A DNA stretch of 22,902 nucleotides from NCBI GenBank assembly GCA_002425245.1, contig DILW01000131.1:467-23368 (forward strand), written 5' to 3'. This DNA is from Betaproteobacteria bacterium UBA5582. GTDB taxonomy: Bacteria; Pseudomonadota; Gammaproteobacteria; Burkholderiales; Rhodocyclaceae. The translations under genes were made by a program, and so were the position numbers. Positions 1 through 7,026 of this stretch are shown here, piece after piece (position 1 is the stretch's first letter; each line of letters begins with the position of its first letter). A model generated the notes under the pieces. That model had not been told where the DNA came from, did no database searches, and saw nothing but the letters and a program-made list of their open reading frames with translations.

Positions 1-13
1 GCTCTTCCGATCT
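1..13 (+). other. Illumina adapter remnant at contig end
   Basis: The first 13 bases, GCTCTTCCGATCT, are identical to the 3' end of the standard TruSeq adapter. The genome sequence therefore probably starts at about base 14. This is an untrimmed library artefact, not biology. Bases 14-64 hold only a small hairpin (ACTTTC 27-32 / GAAAGT 36-41) downstream of the first minus-strand gene, without a T-run. Confidence 0.93.
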
Positions 14-64
14 GTACTCATCGGGAACTTTCGGCGAAAGTGCGCAATTCTACCGCCGCGTTGC

Positions 65-1945
65 TCATTTCACCGCCCCGCGCAAAGCCAGCACCTGCTC
101 GGCGAGGGCCTCCGGCGTTGCCGACGCCGCCGCCAGGGGTGCCCCAACCCGCAGCGTGATCGGCGAGAACAGGCCGCGCCGGAATGGCGTTTTCATCGCC
201 GCCCCGTCGATGCGCGAGAAGAAGCTGCCCCACAGCCCGGACAGCGCCATCGGCACTACCGGCACCGGGTTGGCGGCGAGGATGCGGGCAACGCCCGGCC
301 GGAAAGGCTGCAATTCGCCGTCGGCGGTGATGTTGCCTTCCGGGAAGATGCCGACCAACTGGCCGTCGGCGAGCGCCGCCGCGACCTCGGCGAAAGCCTT
401 CTCCATCAGCGCAGGGTCTTCCTTGGCCGAAGCGATGGGAATTGCGCCGCAATGGCGGAAGACGAAACCGAGCAGCGGGGTGCGGAAGATGCGGTGATCC
501 ATGACGAAGCGGATCGGCCGCGGCGACGCCCCCATCAGGATCACCGCGTCGGCGAAACTGACATGGTTGGCGACGAGCAGTGCCGGGCCGTTCAGCGGGA
601 TGTGCTCGACGCCCTCGCTGCGCAGCCGGTACACCGCCTTGACCAGCAGCCAGGCGACGAAGCGGAGCAGGAACTCCGGCACCAGTCCGTAGATGTACAC
701 CGCCACCGCCGCGTTGAGCAGCGCCGCGATGCCGAACAGCGCCGGAATCGACAGCCCGGCGCCGAGCGCCGCCGCCGCGCCGAGCGCGCCGACGACCATG
801 AACAGCGCGTTGAGGATGTTATTGGCGGCAATGATGCGCGCCCGGTGACTGATTTCGCTGCGCGTCTGCACCAGCGCGTAGAGGGGGACGATGAAGAAGC
901 CGCCGAAAACGCCGAGCATCAGCAGGTCGAACAGCACCCGCCAGATCGCCGGCAGGCTGAGCAAGGCGGTCAGCTCGTGTGCCGTGGTGCCGACCAGGCC
1001 GACCGGCGAGGCGAAGTAGAGATCGATGCCGAACAGGGTCAGGCCGATCGAGCCGAAGGGCACCAGGCCGATCTCGACGTGCTTGCCCGACATCCGCTCG
1101 CAGAGCAGCGAGCCGGCGCCGATGCCGACGGTGAAGATGGCGAGCAGCAGCGTCACCATGGCCTCGCCGCCGCCCAGCACATTCTTGGTGTAGGCCGGGA
1201 ATTGCGCCAGAAACAGCGCGCCGTACAACCAGAACCAGGAGATGCCGAGGATGGACAGGAAGACCGTCCGGTTGCCCCGGGCAAAGGCGATGCTGCGCCA
1301 GGTCTCGGTCAGCGGGTTCCAATTCACCTTCAGTTCCGGCGCCGGTGGCGGCGCCGCCGGAATGCCGCGGCTGTACAGGTAGCCGAGCACGGCCACCGCC
1401 AGCCCGCCGACGGCGATCCACATCGGCTGATCGACGCTGCCGGCAAGCAGGCCGCCGGCCAGGGTGCCGACCAGAATGGCAACGAAGGTGCCGGCCTCGA
1501 TCAGCGCGTTGCCGCCGACCAGCTCGTCGTCGTGCAGGTGCTGCGGCAGGATCGCGTACTTGACCGGCCCGAACTGCGTCGATTGCAGGCCTAGCAGGAA
1601 CAGCGCGGCGAGCAGCCAGACCAGGCTGTGCAGCGCGAAACCGACGATGGCGATACCCATGATGGCGATTTCGAGCAGTTTCGACAGGCGCGCCAGCGTG
1701 GCCTTGTCGTACTTGTCGGCGAGCTGGCCGGCGGTCGCCGAAAAGAGGAAGAAAGGCAGGATAAACAAGCCGGCAGCAAGGTTGCCCAGCAGTTCGACCG
1801 GGATCGTCGTCCATTGCGCCGCCTGGAAAGTCAGCAGCACGACCAACGCGTTCTTGTACAGGTTGTCGTTGAAGGCACCGAGGAACTGGGTGCCGAACAG
1901 CGGCCCGAAACGTTTTTCCTTGAGGAGTCCGAATTGTCCGCTCAT
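65..1945 (-). CDS. LplT-like MFS transporter fused to PlsC acyltransferase
   Basis: This 626-residue protein joins two domains. Residues about 10-420 form a 12-helix major facilitator resembling LplT, which flips lysophospholipids across the inner membrane; the N-terminus carries the family-typical FNDNLYKNALVVL segment. Residues about 430-626 form a PlsC/LPLAT acyltransferase with the HX4D motif NHVSFAD (H461, D466) and a second motif FPEGNIT near 530. The expected role is import and re-acylation of lysophospholipid at the inner membrane. The ATG at 1945 was chosen because it overlaps the upstream amidohydrolase stop (ATGA, 4 bp); the open frame runs further upstream but there it lies antiphase over the neighbour. 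It is the last gene of the operon. E. coli keeps LplT (about 400 aa) separate from Aas; here the transporter has its own acyltransferase as well. The lipid substrate is inferred from family. Confidence 0.88.
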   Translation of the reverse strand: MSGQFGLLKEKRFGPLFGTQFLGAFNDNLYKNALVVLLTFQAAQWTTIPVELLGNLAAGLFILPFFLFSATAGQLADKYDKATLARLSKLLEIAIMGIAIVGFALHSLVWLLAALFLLGLQSTQFGPVKYAILPQHLHDDELVGGNALIEAGTFVAILVGTLAGGLLAGSVDQPMWIAVGGLAVAVLGYLYSRGIPAAPPPAPELKVNWNPLTETWRSIAFARGNRTVFLSILGISWFWLYGALFLAQFPAYTKNVLGGGEAMVTLLLAIFTVGIGAGSLLCERMSGKHVEIGLVPFGSIGLTLFGIDLYFASPVGLVGTTAHELTALLSLPAIWRVLFDLLMLGVFGGFFIVPLYALVQTRSEISHRARIIAANNILNALFMVVGALGAAAALGAGLSIPALFGIAALLNAAVAVYIYGLVPEFLLRFVAWLLVKAVYRLRSEGVEHIPLNGPALLVANHVSFADAVILMGASPRPIRFVMDHRIFRTPLLGFVFRHCGAIPIASAKEDPALMEKAFAEVAAALADGQLVGIFPEGNITADGELQPFRPGVARILAANPVPVVPMALSGLWGSFFSRIDGAAMKTPFRRGLFSPITLRVGAPLAAASATPEALAEQVLALRGAVK

Positions 1946-3174
1946 ACGCGTTCTGCCTTGAAGATGCGGCGGGTGTCGAACACCGCCGGGGAAAAGGAAT
2001 GCCCCTGCCAGTTGAGCAGGCGCTTGAGGACGAAATCGAAGAGCAGCGGATTGTGCTCGCGCAACGCGTCGAGGTCGGCGACGGCGGCTTTCGGCAGCAG
2101 CCCGGCGCGGGCCAGCGTCGCCGCCGAAATCAGCGGCAGGATGCCGGGCAGCGGGTAGTCGGAACCGTGCAGCAGGCGCGGGTGCAGATCGCCGCGTTCG
2201 AGCAGGGTGCGGATCACCGCTGGCTGGCGGTTGCGTAGCGCAATCGCCGAGATGTCGCCGTACAGCAAGTCCTTGGCGCGCGGCTCGGCCATCGCCTTGA
2301 GGAAGAGATCGAAGCTGGAGCGCACGCTGCCGTCGTCGTCGAGGTCGCTGCCCATCGTCGCGCAGTGGGCAACGACGAGCCTGACGCCGAGATCGAGCGC
2401 CCGGCGCAGGCGCAGCGGGTTGCCGAAGGCCTGCGTGTCGCTGCCCTTGACCGCCTTTTCCTCGCCGCAATGGACGATCAGCGGCGTGCCGGATTCGGCC
2501 AGTACGCGATAGAAGGCATCGCATTTCGCGTCCGCCGGGTCCATGCCCTGTGCTGCCGGTAGCCACTTGACGGCGCGGGCGCCGCCGGCAATTGCCTGGC
2601 GCAGGTCGCCAACCGCCGTCGCGTGATAGGGATGCAGCGACGCCACCCACTCGAAGCGCGCCGGGAACTCGCGCGCCAGCTTGGCCGCCCAGGCGTTCGG
2701 CACGTAGAAGGCCGAATGCTCCGGGTGCGCCTGACCGGCCGCGTCGTGGAAACGCTCGAAGGCAAAGAGCATGACCTTGAAGCCCTCGGGCATCGCGTCG
2801 CACAGGTTGAGCAAGCGCGCCGTGTAGGCGGCATCGACGGCACCCGGCGCGTCGTGGGCGCAACCCGCGTTCATGTAGAACAGGCGCTGCGCATAATGCA
2901 GCGGATGCAGCGGCGACGACAACTGCGGTCCGACCTCGATACCGCTGCCGCCGTCGCCCAACCCGGCGAGATGGACGTGGCAGTCCCACAGCCCGGCCGG
3001 ATCGATGCCGGCCCAGGCCTGCTTGAGCCAGGGACTGTCGAGCAGGCGGACGGGAATCGCGGCGCGACAGGGATTGACCACCACCGGTTTGGCCAGGCTG
3101 GCCCCGGCGGCGGCCAGAGCACCGCCGGCCGCCAGCAGGCCGAGCCAACGGCGGCGTTGTGGATTGAATTGCAT
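1942..3174 (-). CDS. Tat-exported metal-dependent amidohydrolase (amidohydrolase-2 type)
   Basis: A 410-residue TIM-barrel hydrolase with a leader. The N-terminus has a twin-arginine-like stretch (RRRW at 7-10) followed by a hydrophobic Ala/Gly/Leu segment to about residue 28, which suggests export by Tat. Metal ligands fit the superfamily: HxH in DCHVHL (H66, H68), H235 in IVHCGEE, H270 in VVAHC and the terminal Asp in LHGSDYP (D339); K203 in VKWLP could be the bridging lysine. The substrate cannot be read from sequence. The start at 3174 overlaps the upstream acyltransferase/synthetase stop by one base (TGATG), and its stop overlaps the next ATG by four. Its place between two lipid-remodelling genes suggests a periplasmic hydrolytic step linked to membrane lipids, but that is inference from position only. 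Confidence 0.82.
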   Translation of the reverse strand: MQFNPQRRRWLGLLAAGGALAAAGASLAKPVVVNPCRAAIPVRLLDSPWLKQAWAGIDPAGLWDCHVHLAGLGDGGSGIEVGPQLSSPLHPLHYAQRLFYMNAGCAHDAPGAVDAAYTARLLNLCDAMPEGFKVMLFAFERFHDAAGQAHPEHSAFYVPNAWAAKLAREFPARFEWVASLHPYHATAVGDLRQAIAGGARAVKWLPAAQGMDPADAKCDAFYRVLAESGTPLIVHCGEEKAVKGSDTQAFGNPLRLRRALDLGVRLVVAHCATMGSDLDDDGSVRSSFDLFLKAMAEPRAKDLLYGDISAIALRNRQPAVIRTLLERGDLHPRLLHGSDYPLPGILPLISAATLARAGLLPKAAVADLDALREHNPLLFDFVLKRLLNWQGHSFSPAVFDTRRIFKAERV

Positions 3175-5315
3175 CAGGCGGCCTCCGCCATCTGTTTCAG
3201 CGTCACGTAATCGATCTTGCCGGTGCCGAGCAGCGGCAGCGCCTCGACCACCAGGATCTTCCTCGGCACCGCCAGTTCCGGCAGGCCGAGTTCGCGCGCC
3301 TTGCTGGCCAGCATGTCGCGGCTCAGCGCCGGGTCGGTGGTGAACAGCACCAGCGCCTCGCCCTTGCTCTCGTCGGGCTGGCTCGACACCGCGTGCGGCT
3401 TGTCCGGCGCGGTGGCGACGGCGAGCTTCTCGACCACTTCCAGGCTGACCATCTCGCCGGCGATCTTGGCAAAGCGCTTGACCCGGCCGACGATCCTGAC
3501 GAAGCCCTCGTCGTCGATGTCGACCACGTCGCCAGTTTCGTACCAGCCGTCGCCGGCCGCCGAGGCCGGCGGCTGCAGTACGCCCGGTTGTTCGGCCTTG
3601 AGGTAGCCGGCCATGACGTTGGGGCCGCGCACGTGCAGGATGCCGCCGTTGGCGATGCCCGGCACCGGCACCAGCTTGTGCTCGATGCCCGGCAGCAGGT
3701 TGCCGACGGTGCCAGTCCGGTAAGCCATCGGCGTGTTGACCGCCAGCACCGGCGCGGTTTCGGTGGCGCCGTAACCTTCGAAGATGCGCACGCCGAACTT
3801 TTCGAACCACTGGCTGCGCACCGCTTCCGACAGTTTTTCGGCGCCGGCGACGACGTAGCGCAGGCGGTAGAAATCGTAGGGATGGGCGAACTTGGCGTAG
3901 TTGCCGAGGAAGGTCGAAGTGCCGAAGAGCACGGTGCAGTTGCGGTCGTAGGCGACTTCCGGGATCACCCGGTAATGCAGCGGCGACGGGTAGAGGAAGA
4001 GGTTGGCGCCGGTCAGCACCGGCAGCAGCGCGCCGGCGGTCAGGCCGAAGCTGTGGAAGATGGGCAGCGCGTTCAGCACCTTGTCGTCGACCGAGAAGTC
4101 GATCACCGCGCGAATCTGCGCGATGTTGGCGAGGATCGCCCGGTGCGGCAGCACGACGCCCTTCGGCTTGCCTTCGGAACCCGAAGTGAACAGCACCACC
4201 GCCGCGTCCTCCGGCGAAGCATGCAGTTCGAAGGCGTGCGGGAAACGCAGCGCCCACAGCACCAGCCACAGCTTGTCGGCGAGACCGATGCGCTCGCGGA
4301 TGTCCTCAAGATAGAGCAATTCGACGCCCTGCAGTCCGGCCAGCTTGTCGCCGAGCTTGGCCTGCTCGACAAAGGCGCGCGAAGTGACCACCGTCTTCAC
4401 CTCGGCGGCGGTGCAGGCGGCCTGCATGGCGTCGGTACCGGCGGTGTAGTTGAGCATCGCCGGCACGCGCTTCCGGGCGGTGAGGCCGAAGATCAGGCCG
4501 ATGGTCGGCACCAGGTTGGGCAGCAGCAGGCCGACCTTCTCGCCCGGCCGCGACACGCGCTCGATCTGCCGGCCGAGAATCAGCGCCATCTTCAGCAGGT
4601 CGTTGTAGGAATACTCGATCTGCTTCACATCCTCCAGCAGGCGCCGGCCGCGCCCGTACACCCGGGCCGCATCGCACAGCGCGCCGTACAGCGTCTGGGT
4701 CGGGCGCGAAGCGAAGATCATCTCCTGCATCAGCTTGCGCATCTGCTCGCCCGCCTTGCGCCGACGCTGCTTGGCGGTGGGCGCCTCGGGCATCGGGAAA
4801 TGCGCTTCCGGCAGCACGGTCAGGCGAATCTTCGGAAACATCACCTTCGGGTAACTGCCCGACAGGCGCGAGAAGTAGGAGCGCGACGCGCCATCGACGC
4901 GCACCGGGATCACCGTCGCGCCGGTCTTGGCGGCGACGAAGGCGGGACCGTCATAGACCTTCATCAACGAACCGGTGCGGGTGATCCGCCCTTCCGGGAA
5001 AATGACCACCGGCCGCCCGGATTCGATCAAGCGGATCACCTTCTTCATCGCCATCGGGCTGGTCGGATCGACCGCCAGGTAATCGACCTGCGACAGCAGC
5101 AAACGGAACCAGAAATTGTTGGCGACGCCGGTATGCACGACGAAAACCGGATCGAGCGGCAGGTAGAGGCCAAGCAGCAGGCCATCGAGGAAGGATTCGT
5201 GGTTGGCGACGATCAACAGCTTGCGCTGCGAGAAATCGGACTGCCGGAAGCGCACATCGACGCGGAACAGCAGGCCGACCAGCAGCCGCAGGAAAGGACG
5301 CAGCAAGGCACGCAT
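3174..5315 (-). CDS. aas: Aas-like bifunctional acyltransferase / acyl-ACP(CoA) synthetase
   Basis: A 713-residue protein, close to E. coli Aas (719 aa) and with the same domain order. Residues 1-200 are a PlsC acyltransferase with NHESFLD (H39, D44) and FPEGRIT (106-112). Residues about 225-713 are an AMP-forming acyl-activating enzyme: P-loop FTSGSEGKPKG near 373-384, GYGATET near 513, YETGD near 592, and the C-terminal catalytic lysine in GTGKIDY near 697. The family role is to activate fatty acid and acylate 2-acyl-lysophospholipid. The ATG at 5315 overlaps the ArsR-family stop (TGATG); an upstream in-frame ATG at 5390 would add 25 residues with no homology and lie inside the regulator gene. 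It partners the MFS-PlsC gene two positions downstream, so the operon encodes two PlsC domains. Confidence 0.9.
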   Translation of the reverse strand: MRALLRPFLRLLVGLLFRVDVRFRQSDFSQRKLLIVANHESFLDGLLLGLYLPLDPVFVVHTGVANNFWFRLLLSQVDYLAVDPTSPMAMKKVIRLIESGRPVVIFPEGRITRTGSLMKVYDGPAFVAAKTGATVIPVRVDGASRSYFSRLSGSYPKVMFPKIRLTVLPEAHFPMPEAPTAKQRRRKAGEQMRKLMQEMIFASRPTQTLYGALCDAARVYGRGRRLLEDVKQIEYSYNDLLKMALILGRQIERVSRPGEKVGLLLPNLVPTIGLIFGLTARKRVPAMLNYTAGTDAMQAACTAAEVKTVVTSRAFVEQAKLGDKLAGLQGVELLYLEDIRERIGLADKLWLVLWALRFPHAFELHASPEDAAVVLFTSGSEGKPKGVVLPHRAILANIAQIRAVIDFSVDDKVLNALPIFHSFGLTAGALLPVLTGANLFLYPSPLHYRVIPEVAYDRNCTVLFGTSTFLGNYAKFAHPYDFYRLRYVVAGAEKLSEAVRSQWFEKFGVRIFEGYGATETAPVLAVNTPMAYRTGTVGNLLPGIEHKLVPVPGIANGGILHVRGPNVMAGYLKAEQPGVLQPPASAAGDGWYETGDVVDIDDEGFVRIVGRVKRFAKIAGEMVSLEVVEKLAVATAPDKPHAVSSQPDESKGEALVLFTTDPALSRDMLASKARELGLPELAVPRKILVVEALPLLGTGKIDYVTLKQMAEAA

Positions 5316-5626
5316 CAGGTGGACTCCCGGAGGTAATCGAGCACGTTGGTGAAAGTGGTTTCCAGCGCCTGGCGGTCGATCCAGAACCACACCTCCTTGC
5401 CGATCTTCTCCGAAGCCAGCACCCCGGCCTCATGCAGGACCTTCAGGTGATGCGAAACGGTCGACCGCGCCAGCGTCGACACATCGGCAATCTGCCCGAC
5501 ATTGAGCCGCTCACCCGGCTCGAACAGCAGCAGGATGCGCTGCCGATGCTCGTCGCCCAAGGCAACGAAAATCTTGGACATGACGGTCCACTGAGGGGGA
5601 ATGGTTTGGCTGTAGTCGGTTTTCAT
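5315..5626 (-). CDS. ArsR-family winged-helix transcriptional regulator
   Basis: A 103-residue ArsR/SmtB-type repressor with the signature recognition helix region STVSHHLKVLHEAGVL followed by the wing. It contains no cysteine at all, so the classical arsenite or zinc Cys sites are absent and the signal is probably not a thiol-bound metal. It is first in the operon with the Aas-like, amidohydrolase and MFS-PlsC genes and its stop overlaps the Aas-like start by one base, so it most likely controls these genes and itself. The ATG at 5626 lies inside a perfect palindrome and has no visible ribosome binding site; if the promoter noted here is right, the transcript would begin near this codon. The Met at 5581 (MSKIF), close to the usual ArsR N-terminus, is a reasonable alternative start. 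Confidence 0.87.
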   Translation of the reverse strand: MKTDYSQTIPPQWTVMSKIFVALGDEHRQRILLLFEPGERLNVGQIADVSTLARSTVSHHLKVLHEAGVLASEKIGKEVWFWIDRQALETTFTNVLDYLREST

Positions 5627-5663
5627 GTCGATAAGTTTAGTTATATCGACATGATGGAGTCAA
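5623..5663 (-). promoter_or_regulatory. Probable ArsR operator and operon promoter
   Basis: A perfect inverted repeat, TCATGTCGATA (5623-5633) and TATCGACATGA (5644-5654), with a 10-bp spacer, covers the regulator's annotated start codon. Arm centres are 21 bp apart, two helical turns, as expected for a dimeric winged-helix repressor. On the minus strand a TTGACT -35 candidate (5658-5663) is followed 18 bp on by TAAACT as a weak -10, putting the operator over the promoter. The inverted repeat is seen directly; binding and promoter use are inferred. Confidence 0.68.
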
Positions 5664-5689
5664 GTGGAATTTCGGCGCGAACTCTCGTC

Positions 5690-5727
5690 CGCAGCTTAAG
5701 TTGAGACTTTCGCAGCTTAGGTCGAGA
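5690..5727. repeat. Short tandem direct repeat, 17-mer x2
   Basis: CGCAGCTTAAGTTGAGA (5690-5706) and CGCAGCTTAGGTCGAGA (5711-5727) differ at two positions and repeat every 21 bp. The pair sits exactly where the conserved operon flank ends and the accessory region begins. Multiple short repeats of this kind occur at the ends of some transposons, but no partner copy was found at the other side of the island. Confidence 0.6.
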
Positions 5728-6261
5728 TAGCAAACGGTTGTGCCACAATGATCTGCAGGATTTTTGTTACATAGCTTGGCGAAAAACCTTGAAGTCAGGA
5801 GATTTGAGTTTTTCGATCACGTTCCAGAAACACTTGTCGCCAGTACAATCTGAGCGCGTTTAAGAACAGCACTTCACCTGTTGGGCGGCGGAGCAACTGC
5901 AGCTCACTGAGTGCTGCGGCCGTTAAGGGCAAATGTTGAATGCGAACTGCTCGGCCAAAGCGGTACGTCGACGTCGCGAGGATCTGATCGCAAATGTCCG
6001 CTAACGTGAGCCGATGCGCTTATCAGCTCTCGACCAAGAGCTGGCGTTCGCAAAGGGCGGCTTTCTGCCTACCTACATGCTGATAGGCATTGCATCTGAA
6101 CTGCAACGCTTAATCCGGATATCATGTAGCCAGTTATTGTTGTTCCCCTGAGCACCCCGTGCGCAGTGGCGTGAGGCCCGCCGTCACTGGCCATCCGCGC
6201 TGAGATAGCGATTGTTAGTCACGCCGGTGTAAGGGCATTCGATGGTTGGAGGATCTATCGC
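5728..6261. other. Gene-poor stretch at left edge of accessory region
   Basis: No complete gene is supported here. It contains a decayed minus-strand reading frame (5795-6019), a 7-bp stem CAGCTCT/AGAGCTG (6024-6030, 6037-6043), and the ribosome binding site GGAGG (6248-6252) that serves hamA nine bases downstream. The promoter for hamA must lie in this stretch, but no strong -35/-10 pair stands out. Scattered stops in all frames and mixed composition suggest old insertion or deletion debris. Confidence 0.5.
5795..6019 (-). pseudogene. Possible gene remnant, 74 codons, no start codon
   Basis: This minus-strand frame is open for 74 codons and reads as a plausible protein fragment (for example RPTGEVLFLNALRLYW and VFLERDRK near its end), ending in TGA at 5795-5797. 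It begins directly after TGA TAA and has no ATG or GTG before conserved-looking sequence, so it cannot be a normal complete gene. It may be the 3' end of a gene lost by insertion or deletion. The family is not recognised. Confidence 0.3.
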
Positions 6262-7026
6262 ATGACGCGGTTCGCCGAATGGTGCGCGGAGGTCGTCGTT
6301 GGGTGCAGTGCGCCGCATAGCCACACGATGCTGACCGCAGATACATCTAAATTCGATGCAGCAGTCGCCATCGTGGCAGATGTGGTGCCCGGGCATTTTT
6401 TGCCACCAAGCCGGCTGGCGGACATGTTCGCTCGCCTGCAGCGGCATGAAGTTGCTGAGTTGATTCAGAGCCGGCTACCGGAAAGCGCGCAGCTCAAGTC
6501 AGGCGATCTCGGCGAGGTGTTGTGCACCACTTTCGTCCGCGAGAAAACACCATTCACGCTGGGCATCAAACGTCTTCAGTTCAAAGATCACCGAAACATG
6601 TCGATGCGGGGCGACGACATGTTGGGCTTTAACTTGAACCTCGTGACCGGCAAGCTAACTGTACTCAAGGCGGAGTCCAAGAGCGGTGCAACCATGTCTG
6701 CTGCCACCGTCTCGAAGGCTCGAGAGGCGCTGTCTGGCTATGGCGAGTTGCCGTCACCTCATTCAATGGGATTTGTTGCCGACCGGCTGCTTGACCCTGC
6801 TGACAAGCCCCTGCGTGACGCAATCGACGATGCACAATTGAAGAAGTCGTTAAAGCCGAAGGACGTTACGCACATGTTGTTCGTCTTTACCGGCAACGAC
6901 ACCACCACGCTTTTGCAAACCAGCTTGAGCGGCTACACCGGGGCTGCGACACAGCACTATGTCGGGTTGCGGGTTCCTGAACATCAGAAGTTCATCAAAG
7001 CCGTTTTCGCGGCCGTGGGAGCCTGA
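6262..7026 (+). CDS. hamA: Hachiman HamA-like DUF1837 nuclease
   Basis: A 254-residue protein with the DUF1837/HamA C-terminal domain, a PD-(D/E)xK nuclease fold. The visible motifs are GDLGE (81-85) in the early helix, RGDDMLGF with D118/D119, and AESKS with the E138-x-K140 pair, followed by a helix beginning SKAREAL. In Hachiman, HamA is the nuclease effector held by the helicase HamB and released to cut DNA when HamB senses damaged or phage DNA. GGAGG nine bases before the ATG at 6262 supports the start. The stop overlaps the next gene's ATG by one base (TGATG), so the two proteins are translationally coupled as expected for a complex. The related AbpA of the AbpAB system shares this domain and is the main alternative name. 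Confidence 0.85.
   Translation: MTRFAEWCAEVVVGCSAPHSHTMLTADTSKFDAAVAIVADVVPGHFLPPSRLADMFARLQRHEVAELIQSRLPESAQLKSGDLGEVLCTTFVREKTPFTLGIKRLQFKDHRNMSMRGDDMLGFNLNLVTGKLTVLKAESKSGATMSAATVSKAREALSGYGELPSPHSMGFVADRLLDPADKPLRDAIDDAQLKKSLKPKDVTHMLFVFTGNDTTTLLQTSLSGYTGAATQHYVGLRVPEHQKFIKAVFAAVGA

Noticed and set aside
452..1594. Long plus-strand open frame (about 380 codons) opposite the MFS-PlsC gene
   Set aside because: Its product is Arg/Gln/Asp-rich with no fold-like pattern, typical of the antisense frame of a GC-rich gene; the minus strand encodes a clear transporter and acyltransferase.
3393..5336. 647-codon plus-strand frame opposite the Aas-like gene
   Set aside because: Antisense shadow of high-GC coding sequence; composition is His/Arg/Gln-rich and no motif is recognisable.
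5315..5626. Arsenic-resistance regulator
   Set aside because: The protein is of the ArsR fold but has no cysteines, and the operon has no arsenic genes.
6024..6043. CAGCTCT/AGAGCTG hairpin as a terminator or CRISPR-like repeat
   Set aside because: No T-run follows and no second copy at regular spacing exists; no CRISPR array was found anywhere in the window.
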